A DNA stretch of 64,000 nt from an uncultured Victivallis sp. (GTDB lineage: Bacteria; Verrucomicrobiota; Lentisphaeria; Victivallales; Victivallaceae), in contig NZ_CALXSK010000001.1 of assembly GCF_944391105.1 (NCBI RefSeq), forward strand, positions 62,001 through 126,000. Direction: 5' to 3'. Below are positions 9,134-17,758 of this stretch, piece by piece (the stretch's first letter is position 1; the number at the start of each line of letters is the position of its first letter). The translations under genes and the position numbers were made by a program. A model generated the notes under the pieces. The model saw only the letters and a list, made by a program, of their open reading frames with translations. It searched no databases and was not told the DNA's origin.

Positions 9134-9991
9134 ATGAAATTCCACTATGAGACAGTGCTGCATGCGCCGGAAGAGTCGTTCAGCATCGAGACGTTGCGCG
9201 GCCCCGTGCTCGACTGCGTCCGCCATGTCCACCCTGAATTCGAACTTACGCTGGTCGAGTCGGGATTCGGAACCCGCATCGTCGGCGACAGCATCGAGCC
9301 GTTCCGGGAATGGGATCTGATTCTCGTCGGCGGCATGATTCCGCATCACTTTCTGACCCGGCGCGAGGACAGCGACGGTCCGGAGTGGTCGAAAACCCGC
9401 GTCATCAAATTCAACGCCGGCTTCCGGGAAAACGAACTCCCCGCACTGCCGGAATTTGAACCGCTCGGAAGAATGCTCGGAGAAGCCGCCTCCGCCGGAC
9501 TTCACTTCCCGGAGGAATCGGCAAAACGCCTCGCCCCCTTCATTCGGGAGCTCTCCTCCATCCCCGGCTGGAAGCGCTTCCTCGCATTCGCGGAACTGCT
9601 CTGTCTTCTCTCGGAGGAGCCGCGCCGCCAACTTTCGCACAGCACCGGTTGCGCGGCGATCTCCCCGGATGAAAGATTGAATAAAGTCCTGAAATTCATC
9701 CATGCAAGGCTCGAACAAAGGCGAGGCGTTACGCTTGAAGAGGCTGCTGCCTGCGCATGCCTCACACCATCTGCCTTCAGCCACTATTTCCGGGCCGCGA
9801 CACGCAGACGTTTCGTCGAATACGTGACGGAACTCAAACTCAGCCGCGCCGCCCAGCTGCTCGCGAACACCGATCTGCCGATCATGGAGATCGCACTTGA
9901 ATCAGGCTTTGCGAATCTCTCGAATTTCAACCGTCATTTTCTGCGCTGCCGAAACGCCACGCCGCGCGACTATCGCCGCCTTTTCCGCTGA
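9134..9991 (+). CDS. AraC-family transcriptional regulator
   Basis: Protein of 285 residues. Residues 1-130 look like a cupin-type sensor arm (HVHPEFELTLVESGFGTRIVG and WDLILVGGMIPHHF). Residues about 180-285 form the double helix-turn-helix AraC domain, ending IMEIALESGFANLSNFNRHFL…TPRDYRR. Divergent from the aldolase-isomerase-kinase operon with a 99-bp gap, so it is the probable local regulator. The ATG has no clear SD; a -10-like TATGAT ends only 12 bp upstream, so the message may be near-leaderless. Confidence 0.87.
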   Translation: MKFHYETVLHAPEESFSIETLRGPVLDCVRHVHPEFELTLVESGFGTRIVGDSIEPFREWDLILVGGMIPHHFLTRREDSDGPEWSKTRVIKFNAGFRENELPALPEFEPLGRMLGEAASAGLHFPEESAKRLAPFIRELSSIPGWKRFLAFAELLCLLSEEPRRQLSHSTGCAAISPDERLNKVLKFIHARLEQRRGVTLEEAAACACLTPSAFSHYFRAATRRRFVEYVTELKLSRAAQLLANTDLPIMEIALESGFANLSNFNRHFLRCRNATPRDYRRLFR

Positions 9992-9993
9992 GT

Positions 9994-11067
9994 TCAGGCA
10001 AACGGCAGCAGAAGCTGCTCGAAACCGGGATCCGCCCCGGGGTCGACGAAGTTCCCGACCGTGACCCCGAGCAATCGGATCGGGCGCGTCGCCCATTCCG
10101 TCTTCGCGGCCAGAGCAAGAGCAATTTCCCCGATTTCCATCCCGTCGCACACCGGTGCAGGCGCGGAAAACGACCGCGTGACCGTCTCGAAGTTCTCGTA
10201 CCGCACCTTGACCGTCACCGTCTTTCCCGCCAGATTCTTCGCCTGGAGCCGGTGCGCGACACGATGCGAAAGCTGCCGCATCATGATCCGCAGCGCACGC
10301 ATGTTGGTGCAATCTTCCGCGAGCGTAATCTCATGCCCGACCGACTTCGGCTCCTCTTTGACCTCCACCGGGCGGTTGTCGATGCCGCGCACGATGTTGT
10401 AATAAAAAAGCCCCGTCTTGCCGAAGAGCGCCTTCAGCGTCACAGCGTCGAGCTGCCGCAGTTCATGTCCGGTCCGGATGTTCATGCCGGTCAGCTTCGC
10501 GGCGGACACCCGGCCGATGCCGTGAAACTTCCCGACCGGGAGCGTATCGAGATACGCGAGCGCCTTTTCCGGTGGAATCACGGTCAATCCGGCAGGCTTG
10601 CGCGCATCCGACGCGATCTTCGCCAGAAATTTATTGTAAGAGACCCCGGCCGAGGCGGTCAGACCGGTCGCGGCAAAAATCTCCCGCTGGATCGCGCGCG
10701 CAAGTTTCGTCGCGCTCGATTCCCGGAACCGGTTCTCCGTCACGTCAAGATACGCCTCATCGATTGAAACCGGTTCGACCAGATCGGTGTAACGGTGAAA
10801 AATCTCCCGGATCTTCGCGGATTCGCGCCGGTATTTCTTCATATCCACATCGAGCAGAACCGCCTGCGGACAGAGCCGCAATGCGGTTTTCATCGGCATC
10901 GCCGAGTGCAGCCCGAACACACGGGCTTCGTATGAACACGTGGAGACCACGCCGCGCCGCTCAGGTGATCCGCCGACCACCACCGGCCGCCCGCGCAGTT
11001 CCGGCCGGTCCCGCTGCTCGATCGACGCGAAAAACGCATCCATGTCGATGTGGATGATCTTACGCAC
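9994..11067 (-). CDS. dinB: DNA polymerase IV
   Basis: Y-family translesion polymerase of 357 residues. The catalytic N-terminal motif HIDMDAFFASIEQRD, the VEPVSIDEAYLDVT motif with the Asp-Glu pair, and the little-finger region are all present. The C-terminus ends QLLLPFA, a good beta-clamp binding motif. The start ATG 11067 overlaps the upstream small gene by 8 bp, so it is the last gene of the SLC12-like/small-protein/dinB unit. No LexA-type box was recognised upstream. Confidence 0.95.
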   Translation of the reverse strand: MRKIIHIDMDAFFASIEQRDRPELRGRPVVVGGSPERRGVVSTCSYEARVFGLHSAMPMKTALRLCPQAVLLDVDMKKYRRESAKIREIFHRYTDLVEPVSIDEAYLDVTENRFRESSATKLARAIQREIFAATGLTASAGVSYNKFLAKIASDARKPAGLTVIPPEKALAYLDTLPVGKFHGIGRVSAAKLTGMNIRTGHELRQLDAVTLKALFGKTGLFYYNIVRGIDNRPVEVKEEPKSVGHEITLAEDCTNMRALRIMMRQLSHRVAHRLQAKNLAGKTVTVKVRYENFETVTRSFSAPAPVCDGMEIGEIALALAAKTEWATRPIRLLGVTVGNFVDPGADPGFEQLLLPFA

Positions 11068-11431
11068 GCTCCGCCTCCCCCCGGAGAATCACAAAGCGGC
11101 ACTCTCCGGCCTCAAGCCGGAACTCCGCCCGGCCGCCGGGAACGATATAACACCCCGTCACAAGTTCGCGCCCGGGCGTCTCACAGCCGAACACGGCGCA
11201 ACGGTGCGCGAAAAACGCCGAAAACCGTCCGTCCCCGACCCACTCCACCTGCTCCGGCAGACCGGCGGGAGGGACGGCCCGCCCGCTCCCCGGAAAAGCC
11301 GCAAGTTTCCGGAGCGCCCGCGCCGCGGCTCCCGGCAGCAACGCACATGCCGTCTCAAACGCAGCCGAGTCGCCCGCAAGCAGCGCGTGCGCGGCACACA
11401 TCCAGGCGCTCTGTTCCGGCGAGGAACTCAT
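11060..11431 (-). CDS. Hypothetical protein, 123 aa
   Basis: Unrecognised protein of 123 residues, starting at ATG 11431, which overlaps the stop of the transporter gene by four bases (ATGA). The N-terminal half is alanine-rich and helical (SAWMCAAHALLAGDSAAFETACALL); the C-terminal half has a short beta pattern (VEWVGDGRFSAFFAHRCAVFG… AGECRFVILRGE). No signal peptide or membrane segment. Codon use and overlaps on both sides argue that it is real. Role unknown. Confidence 0.6.
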   Translation of the reverse strand: MSSSPEQSAWMCAAHALLAGDSAAFETACALLPGAAARALRKLAAFPGSGRAVPPAGLPEQVEWVGDGRFSAFFAHRCAVFGCETPGRELVTGCYIVPGGRAEFRLEAGECRFVILRGEAERA

Positions 11432-13689
11432 GCGAGCAGGTCCGCCTCGCCGTTGGAGACCACGAGGAAGCACGGCGGCATATTCTTGAGTTCCCGTTCA
11501 ATCAGATAGTGGTTCACGCGCTGTCTGCGCTCATCGCGCGCGTCGTACTCCGTAAACTCGATGAACACCAGTTCCGCGTTGAACGAAAAACGCGGCAGTA
11601 CCACGTGCAGTTTCGTTCCCGGCGCGATGCGGACGATCTCCGCCGGAATCCGTGCCCGTTCCAGCATCTGCCGAATCCGTTTTTCCTCCGCCTTCGAATC
11701 CATCAGGAAGATGCGCAGCACACTCTTGCGCCAGTTCCGGTCGAGCTGCACAAGGTACGCGAGGATTGTGATGAGCGAACCACCCTTCTGGCTCTGCCAC
11801 CAGATGTCGATCGTACCGCCGTCGAACCGGCGCGGCGCGGAGGCGTCCGATCCGTTCGCAAGCAGCAGCGCACTGCGGTTGAAGTCGTTCACGATCATCT
11901 GCAGATGCGTGAAAAACGGCCGGACCCGCTCCTTCTGGTGCGGCCACCCCATCATGATGATGTTCGGCCGGATCGGATCGAGCGAATGGCTCTGCAGCAC
12001 CGTGTGCAGCGCCACATCGAATTCCGGCGCAACGACCACGGTCGGAAACACCTGCCACTCGCGTTCACGGCAAAGTTCGCGCAGAGCGCGCAGCCGCTTC
12101 GTACGCAACTCTCCGAACTCGAGGCAGCCGGGCAGTTCGATGATCTGGATCATACTCAGAATGCCGCGGTGCTGGCTGAAAAGCAGTGCGTACTCGACGA
12201 GGTCGCTCCGTTTCTCCGGCTCTTCAATCAGAACCGCAATGGTCGGCCGCCAGTTCTTCGGGTGGAGCGGCAGTCGCGGAAGCTGTAACAGCATCGACCG
12301 GATGCGGGAGTAGAGAAAACCGCGACGCGCATCCCCGTACTCCATCTCAAGATTCCGGTATCTCGACCAGAAGTAGAGCCCGCCGATAATCACGATCGCC
12401 GCCACCGAAAGCCAGAGATCGATCAGAAACGCCGCAATCGAACAGGCCACCGCCCCGTAAACCGCCACCGTCCAGTGGAAAAAACGGAAACGCGGCCGGA
12501 ACGATGGATTCGCCCCGTGCGACTCCACGAACGCCGCAATGTTGATGATCGCATAGGTGAAAAGGAAGAAGAGCGATACGAGTTCGCTCATGAGGTTGAT
12601 CGGAGAATGCTCCACATCGGACTCGCTGCGTCCGAGCATGCCCGCCCAGAGCAGAATCGGCAGCACGATGAGAATCACCACCACAATCGCGCGGCGCGGC
12701 TCGTTCTGCGGCCCGACCCCCTTCCGGAAGACCCGGATCCCCGGCAACACATTGTCCACACCGAGACTCTGCAGCACGCGCGGCGCACCGAGCATCCAGC
12801 CGAGCGCGGTCGAGAGCGTCGCCGCCTGCACGCCCGCCAGCACCATGAACCAGAGCCCCCAGAGCGCGTTTGAAGTCAGAATCTGGTACGGTGTACGGAT
12901 CATCTCCTCACGCGGGAAAGAGCCTGCCGCGATGAAGATCTGCACGAAATAGAGTGCCACCGCCGTTCCGAGTGCTGCGAGCGTTCCGCGCGGGATCGAC
13001 CGGTGCGGCTCTTTCAGGTCGCCGGACATGTTCACGCCCGCCATGATACCCGTCACCGCCGGGAAGAAGATCGCGAAAAGCGGAATCATCGAAACCACTC
13101 CCTCCGCAGGTCCGAGATTCGACACGAAATTCTCCAGAGAAAAGTTTCCGATCGGTCCGAGCAGAAAGACCATCACCGAGATCCCGAGAACCGCCATGAT
13201 GACATATTGTACCCGGATCGCCCAGTCCGCCCCTTTCCAGACGAAAAACGCCAGTATGCCACCGAGCGACAGATTCAGCAGCGGGAAATAAGGGCGCAGC
13301 TCCGGCCACTGCGTCACCAGCGACTCCGACGCGCCGAGGATGTTGAACGGAATCGCCAGTGACTGCGAAACGAAAAGCGTCAACCCGATCGACGTGCCGA
13401 ACGACGGTCCGAGTACGCGGCTGATGAGGTAATAGGCCCCTCCCCCGCGCACCTCGGTGTTCGTCGCGATGGCCGCGATCGACAGCGTCGTCGCCAGCGA
13501 AATGCTCGCTCCGACGCCGAGGATGATGAGCGTATTCACGAACCCCGCGCTGCCGAGCACGAAGTTCGTGCGCATGTACATCACCAGCCCGAGAATCGTG
13601 AGCAGTGCGGGCGTATAGACGCCCCCGAATGTCCCGAAATTATACCCGCCGGAATTGACTGCTTCCGCACCGGAATTTTTCCTCTCCAT
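11428..13689 (-). CDS. SLC12-like amino acid/cation-chloride permease
   Basis: Integral membrane transporter of 752 residues. Residues 15-475 hold about 12 transmembrane helices with APC-superfamily features, including FGGVYTPALLTILGLVMYMR and VRGGGAYYLISRVLGPSFG near the start, as in cation-chloride cotransporters. Residues 480-752 form a soluble C-terminal domain like that of SLC12 proteins (TIAVLIEEPEKRSDLVEYAL…; WWQSQKGGSLITILAYLV…). The ATG at 13689 follows GGGGGAGGG. It is translationally coupled to the 123-aa gene and then dinB. Substrate ions cannot be assigned. Confidence 0.82.
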   Translation of the reverse strand: MERKNSGAEAVNSGGYNFGTFGGVYTPALLTILGLVMYMRTNFVLGSAGFVNTLIILGVGASISLATTLSIAAIATNTEVRGGGAYYLISRVLGPSFGTSIGLTLFVSQSLAIPFNILGASESLVTQWPELRPYFPLLNLSLGGILAFFVWKGADWAIRVQYVIMAVLGISVMVFLLGPIGNFSLENFVSNLGPAEGVVSMIPLFAIFFPAVTGIMAGVNMSGDLKEPHRSIPRGTLAALGTAVALYFVQIFIAAGSFPREEMIRTPYQILTSNALWGLWFMVLAGVQAATLSTALGWMLGAPRVLQSLGVDNVLPGIRVFRKGVGPQNEPRRAIVVVILIVLPILLWAGMLGRSESDVEHSPINLMSELVSLFFLFTYAIINIAAFVESHGANPSFRPRFRFFHWTVAVYGAVACSIAAFLIDLWLSVAAIVIIGGLYFWSRYRNLEMEYGDARRGFLYSRIRSMLLQLPRLPLHPKNWRPTIAVLIEEPEKRSDLVEYALLFSQHRGILSMIQIIELPGCLEFGELRTKRLRALRELCREREWQVFPTVVVAPEFDVALHTVLQSHSLDPIRPNIIMMGWPHQKERVRPFFTHLQMIVNDFNRSALLLANGSDASAPRRFDGGTIDIWWQSQKGGSLITILAYLVQLDRNWRKSVLRIFLMDSKAEEKRIRQMLERARIPAEIVRIAPGTKLHVVLPRFSFNAELVFIEFTEYDARDERRQRVNHYLIERELKNMPPCFLVVSNGEADLLA

Positions 13690-13733
13690 CGGAAAACCCT
13701 CCCCCTGTCGTTCACAGAATATAGATTTTATTA

Positions 13734-13761
13734 AAGATAGCCGCGCATAAGTTTTTTTCAA
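13734..13761 (-). promoter_or_regulatory. Candidate promoter of the SLC12-like operon
   Basis: Read on the minus strand: TTGAAA (13761-13756), 16-bp spacer, TATCTT (13739-13734), giving a leader of about 40 nt before ATG 13689. Confidence 0.4.
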
Positions 13762-13884
13762 CCCGGAATGTTATTTTTCGGTTTGGTTTCTTGTATTTTC
13801 GGCACTTCGGGAGAATATTATAGCAAAGCGGAGTCCGTCGGGACGACGCCCGTGCAAGTTGCAGCCAGTAACCGGGAGGGGATT

Positions 13885-15057
13885 ATGAGTTTTTACAAGA
13901 ATGTCGATCTGCTGTTCAGGAAACATGAGAAGCTTGTCTCGCGTCCGAACGAGATTCTGCCGGGAAACGGCGTTCTGAACCGTTGCAAGTATCCGGTTCT
14001 GACCGCCCGCCATGTACCGGTGTTCTGGCGCTACGACCTCGACAAGAAAACCAATCCACTGCTGCTCGAACGCATCGGATGCAACGCGACGATGAATTCC
14101 GGAGCGATCAAATACGGAAAAAAATACTGCCTTGTGGTCCGCGTTGAAGGCTCCGACCGCAAATCATTCTTCGCGGTGGCCGAAAGTCCGAACGGCATCG
14201 ACAACTTCCGCTTCCGCGACTACCCGATCACGATGCCCGAGACTGAAGATCCCGACACGAACGTCTACGATATGCGTCTGACCCGCCACGAGGACGGCTG
14301 GATCTACGGCATCTTCTGTACGGAACGGCGCGACCCGAACGCCGAGCCCGGAGACCTCTCCAGCGCCGTCGCCGCCGCCGGCATTGCCCGGACGAAAAAC
14401 CTGACCGACTGGGAACGGCTCCCCGACCTCAAGTCGAAGAGCCAGCAGCGCAACGTCGTGCTGCACCCTGAATTTGTCAACGGGAAATATGCGTTCTATA
14501 CGCGTCCGCAGGACGGTTTCATCGACGCCGGATCCGGCGGCGGCATCGGCTGGGCTCTCGTCGACGACATCAAAAACGCCGAAATCAAATCCGAGACCAT
14601 CATCGACGAGCGTGCCTATCACACGATCAAGGAGGTCAAAAACGGCGAAGGACCCGCCCCGATCAAGACGCCGCAGGGGTGGCTTCACCTCGCGCACGGC
14701 GTGCGCGGCTGCGCCGACGGGTTGCGTTACGTGCTCTACATGTACATGACTTCGCTCGAAGATCCTTCGAAAAAGATCGCCAGTCCCGGCGGCTATCTGC
14801 TCGCACCGGTCCGCAAGGAGCGCACGGGAGACGTTTCGAACGTGCTCTTCTCGAATGGCTGGATCGAGAATGACGACGGCACGGTATTCCTCTACTACGC
14901 TTCGAGCGACACGCGTATGCACGTGGCCGTCTCGACCGTCGAACGGCTCGTCGACTACTGCCTCAACACGCCGGAAGATCAGGGACGTTCCGCCGCGTCG
15001 GTCGCAACGCTGAACAAACTCATCAGTCACAACCTCGAACTGCTCAGGAAATTCTGA
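13885..15057 (+). CDS. GH130 4-O-beta-D-mannosyl-D-glucose phosphorylase-like enzyme
   Basis: Protein of 390 residues, the usual length of subfamily GH130_1. Family members split mannosyl-beta-1,4-glucose with phosphate into mannose 1-phosphate and glucose. The N-terminal [40 protein letters not shown], and the internal [19 protein letters not shown] and [13 protein letters not shown] blocks match this group, including the conserved Asp in the YDMRL segment. The start at 13885 follows GGGAGGGG; there is no signal peptide, so it is cytoplasmic. PPK2 follows after 14 bp. Substrate is by family. Confidence 0.9.
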   Translation: MSFYKNVDLLFRKHEKLVSRPNEILPGNGVLNRCKYPVLTARHVPVFWRYDLDKKTNPLLLERIGCNATMNSGAIKYGKKYCLVVRVEGSDRKSFFAVAESPNGIDNFRFRDYPITMPETEDPDTNVYDMRLTRHEDGWIYGIFCTERRDPNAEPGDLSSAVAAAGIARTKNLTDWERLPDLKSKSQQRNVVLHPEFVNGKYAFYTRPQDGFIDAGSGGGIGWALVDDIKNAEIKSETIIDERAYHTIKEVKNGEGPAPIKTPQGWLHLAHGVRGCADGLRYVLYMYMTSLEDPSKKIASPGGYLLAPVRKERTGDVSNVLFSNGWIENDDGTVFLYYASSDTRMHVAVSTVERLVDYCLNTPEDQGRSAASVATLNKLISHNLELLRKF

Positions 15058-15071
15058 GCGAAGGACCCATT

Positions 15072-15974
15072 ATGAACCGTTTCTATAACGCATTCATCAT
15101 CAAACCGGGTTCGAAGGTCAACCTCGCGAAGCGGAATCCCTCCGAGACGTTCGATTTCAAGGACAAGGCCGCTGCCCTCGAACTGCTCGCCAAAAACAAC
15201 CACCGCATCGCACGGCTTCAGAACGATCTCTACTCCGAAGGCAAACAGTCGCTGCTCATCGTGCTGCAGGCGCCCGACGCCGGCGGCAAGGACGGCACGA
15301 TCAACAACGTCTTCTCGGCCATGAATCCGCAGGGGTGCCGCGTGCAGTCGTTCAAGACGCCGACCAGTCTTGAACAGTCGCACGACTTTCTCTGGCGCGT
15401 TCATCCGGTCGTGCCGCGCCGCGGCGAAGTCGTGATCTTCAACCGCTCCTATTATGAGGCTGTGCTGATCGAACGCGTTCACAAGTTCGCAACGCCGGAA
15501 CAGCTCGAATACCGCTATCAGGCGATCAACGAATTCGAGGAGTTGCTCAGCCACAATGGGACCCGCATTGTGAAGTTCTTCCTCCACATCGACAAGGAGG
15601 AGCAGCTGCACCGCTTTGTCCGCCGCCTGAAGCACCCCGAAAAGCACTGGAAGATCTCCGCCAACGACTATCCCGAGCGGCAGTTCTGGGACCAGTATAC
15701 CGAGGCGTTTGAAATGGCGATGATGAAGTGTTCCACCAAAATCGCCCCCTGGTTCGCGATCCCTGCCAACTGCAAATGGTTCCGCAACCTTGCAGTCTCG
15801 CAGATCATCCTCGAAGAGCTCGAATCCATGAAGATCAAGCTGCCCGCTCCTTCGGTCGACCTTCAGGAGACCCGCCGTCTCGCAGCCATTGAACTCTCCC
15901 GGCTGCGCCAGGAACGCAAGATGCGCAAAACCCTTGAGAACGCAAAAAAACAACAGCGGGACAACCACTCGTAA
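15072..15974 (+). CDS. ppk2: Polyphosphate kinase 2 family protein
   Basis: Cytoplasmic P-loop kinase of 300 residues that transfers phosphate between polyphosphate and nucleotides. The Walker A loop APDAGGKDGTINN lies at about residues 67-79 and the Walker B/lid region FNRSYYEAVLIERVH at about 123-137. The C-terminal third is basic and helical, ending in a Lys/Arg-rich tail. The start follows AAGGA. It lies 14 bp after the GH130 gene and ends at a strong terminator, so the two form one transcription unit. Which nucleotide it uses cannot be read directly. Confidence 0.9.
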   Translation: MNRFYNAFIIKPGSKVNLAKRNPSETFDFKDKAAALELLAKNNHRIARLQNDLYSEGKQSLLIVLQAPDAGGKDGTINNVFSAMNPQGCRVQSFKTPTSLEQSHDFLWRVHPVVPRRGEVVIFNRSYYEAVLIERVHKFATPEQLEYRYQAINEFEELLSHNGTRIVKFFLHIDKEEQLHRFVRRLKHPEKHWKISANDYPERQFWDQYTEAFEMAMMKCSTKIAPWFAIPANCKWFRNLAVSQIILEELESMKIKLPAPSVDLQETRRLAAIELSRLRQERKMRKTLENAKKQQRDNHS

Positions 15975-15998
15975 CGTTCTCAAACAAACTGCATTCCG

Positions 15999-16028
15999 GC
16001 CCCGGATTCCTGCTCCGGGGCTTTTTTT
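15999..16028 (+). terminator. Intrinsic terminator of GH130-ppk2
   Basis: GCCCCGGA (15999-16006) pairs with TCCGGGGC (16014-16021), followed by seven T. Confidence 0.9.
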
Positions 16029-16033
16029 ACAAC

Positions 16034-16064
16034 AAAAAAAGCGCGCCATGTTCAACGGCGCGCT
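16034..16064 (-). terminator. Intrinsic terminator of the LysM gene
   Basis: Minus strand: AGCGCGCC arms at 16064-16057 and 16047-16040 with a U-tract at 16040-16034. It is back-to-back with the ppk2 terminator. Confidence 0.85.
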
Positions 16065-16093
16065 CCGAAACAGACACTGGACTGAACGTCACA

Positions 16094-17221
16094 TCACTTC
16101 TGAGCCGGGACAAAGAGGATCTGCCCCTTCATCAACTTTCCATCCTCCGGCATCATGCCGACATTGAGCTCCTTGAGCTTTTCAACGGTGGTGTTGTATT
16201 TGGCGGCGAACTCCTCGACCGTGGTGTCCTCCGTGACATCCTTCGGAGTCGACTCTCCGCCGACCAAGTCAAGTTCCTCCTCCACAACCGCGGTGGCTTC
16301 CGCGGGTGCGTTCGAAGTCGCACCAGGCGTCACCTGCGGGGTCTCGCCGGGAACAGCCGGGACTTCCGCGCCGGACAGCGTTTTTTCGAGCTCACTTTCA
16401 AGGTCATTCCTCGGAGCAGTCGGAGCAGTCGTCGCCGGAACCGACGGTTTCGATGCGACGGACGCTGCGGCGCTGCCGCCCTTGCCCGGAACGATCAGCT
16501 TCTGGCCGACCTGAAGCCGCTTCGCCGACTCCTGGGTCAGATTGTTCGCCTTCATCAGTTCCGACTCCTTTACGCCGAGCTTGCGGGCAATCTTCCCCGG
16601 GAAATCACCGGGCTGCACAGAGTAGGTGCCGTCGGCGTTGAGCCCGCCCTTCGCAGAAACCGCCGCATTGCCGACGGAACTCCTGCCGCTGCTGCGGCCG
16701 GAAACCTTCACTGCTCCGGTCGCCCCGGGAATCACAAGTTTCTGACCGATGCGCAGACGACGTGCTTTCGCCTCGTCAAGATTGTTCGCCTGCATGATCG
16801 AGGCCGTGGAAACGCCATAACGCTTTGCAAGATGGCCGACCGTGTCACCCGCCTTGATGACATGCGTGGTTCCGCCCTTCGTGGAGACTGCCGCACCGGA
16901 ACTGCCCGCCTGCCCGGAGACACTGGTCACCGGAGAAGAGGAGAGTTTCTCCATCGGCACATACTGCGGAACGGCGGGCCGCTGCGGCTGAGCAGGCGCA
17001 ACCTGCAGAGGAGCAACCTGCTGAGGAACAGCCTGCTGCGGCGGAACATTCTGCGGAAACTGCTGCATGGGAGCGACCTGACCATCCTGATACCCACCGG
17101 CAGCCCCCGGATCCGCCACGTAGTCCCGCTGACCCATCACTTGATTGTTGCAGCCGGCAACGCCGAGCATTCCCACGCACAGAGCCGCGGCTCCGAGCAC
17201 AACGCCTTTGCTCTTTTTCAC
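16094..17221 (-). CDS. LysM-domain lipoprotein
   Basis: Exported lipoprotein of 375 residues. The signal peptide ends in lipobox GVAGC (Cys at about 24). A Gln/Pro-rich low-complexity stretch (repeats of QQAVPQQVAPLQ type) follows to about residue 90. Two good LysM domains sit near residues 118-163 (THVIKAGDTVGHLAKRYGVS…) and 197-243 (TYSVQPGDFPGKIARKLGVK…), with a weaker third at 325-375 (TTVEEFAAKYNTTVEKLKEL). LysM binds peptidoglycan, so it probably links outer membrane and cell wall. The start codon is GTG at 17221 after AAGGG. Monocistronic with its own terminator. Confidence 0.87.
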   Translation of the reverse strand: MKKSKGVVLGAAALCVGMLGVAGCNNQVMGQRDYVADPGAAGGYQDGQVAPMQQFPQNVPPQQAVPQQVAPLQVAPAQPQRPAVPQYVPMEKLSSSPVTSVSGQAGSSGAAVSTKGGTTHVIKAGDTVGHLAKRYGVSTASIMQANNLDEAKARRLRIGQKLVIPGATGAVKVSGRSSGRSSVGNAAVSAKGGLNADGTYSVQPGDFPGKIARKLGVKESELMKANNLTQESAKRLQVGQKLIVPGKGGSAAASVASKPSVPATTAPTAPRNDLESELEKTLSGAEVPAVPGETPQVTPGATSNAPAEATAVVEEELDLVGGESTPKDVTEDTTVEEFAAKYNTTVEKLKELNVGMMPEDGKLMKGQILFVPAQK

Positions 17222-17411
17222 TGTATTATTCCCTTCTGAACCAATAAACCCTACGGTATTGCAATCCCTGAACCACCGGCGTCTTCCGGATCAGCAGCAT
17301 CCGAAAAAAACGTCTCTTTCATAATATAGAAACCTCTCCGGCAAAATCAACAGAAAAAAACCGGAAAAATGCAAATTATTTGAACAACCCGGACTTCCAC
17401 GGCAGTTTCCG

Positions 17412-17720
17412 TTACTTCTCCTTCTCCGGAACCGGGTAGCGAATGACCCGCTCCCCCTCCTTGACCAGCCCGAACTTCTCGCGCGCGACCTTTTCGACCG
17501 CGTCCGGAGAACGGGTCAGATCCGCGACTTCCGTACTGAGCCGGGCGCTCTCGTCACGGCGGTCATTGAGCTTTTCATTGAGGGTTCCCAATTCCGATTG
17601 CTTCTTCTGGTAGCTGCGGTAGACCGGCAGCAGCAGCACCGCGGCCGCGGCAAAAACCAGTACAAGCACAAAAATCAGCAGATAAGTCGACACCGAACTC
17701 TTTTTTTTGTTATCGGCCAT
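17412..17720 (-). CDS. FtsB/DivIC-like septum formation initiator
   Basis: Small bitopic membrane protein of 102 residues: a short cytoplasmic lysine-rich start, one transmembrane helix (TYLLIFVLVLVFAAAAVLLLP, residues 12-32), then a coiled coil with heptad-like spacing (residues 36-70). It ends with VEKVAREKFGLVKEGERVIRYP, the typical FtsB/DivIC C-terminal motif. Family members belong to the FtsQ-FtsL-FtsB divisome bridge. Start after GGAGAGG. It lies 38 bp downstream of rho and in the same direction. Confidence 0.85.
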   Translation of the reverse strand: MADNKKKSSVSTYLLIFVLVLVFAAAAVLLLPVYRSYQKKQSELGTLNEKLNDRRDESARLSTEVADLTRSPDAVEKVAREKFGLVKEGERVIRYPVPEKEK

Positions 17721-17758
17721 AAATGCCTCTCCTTTCCGGTCCCCCTCCCCTGCGGAGA

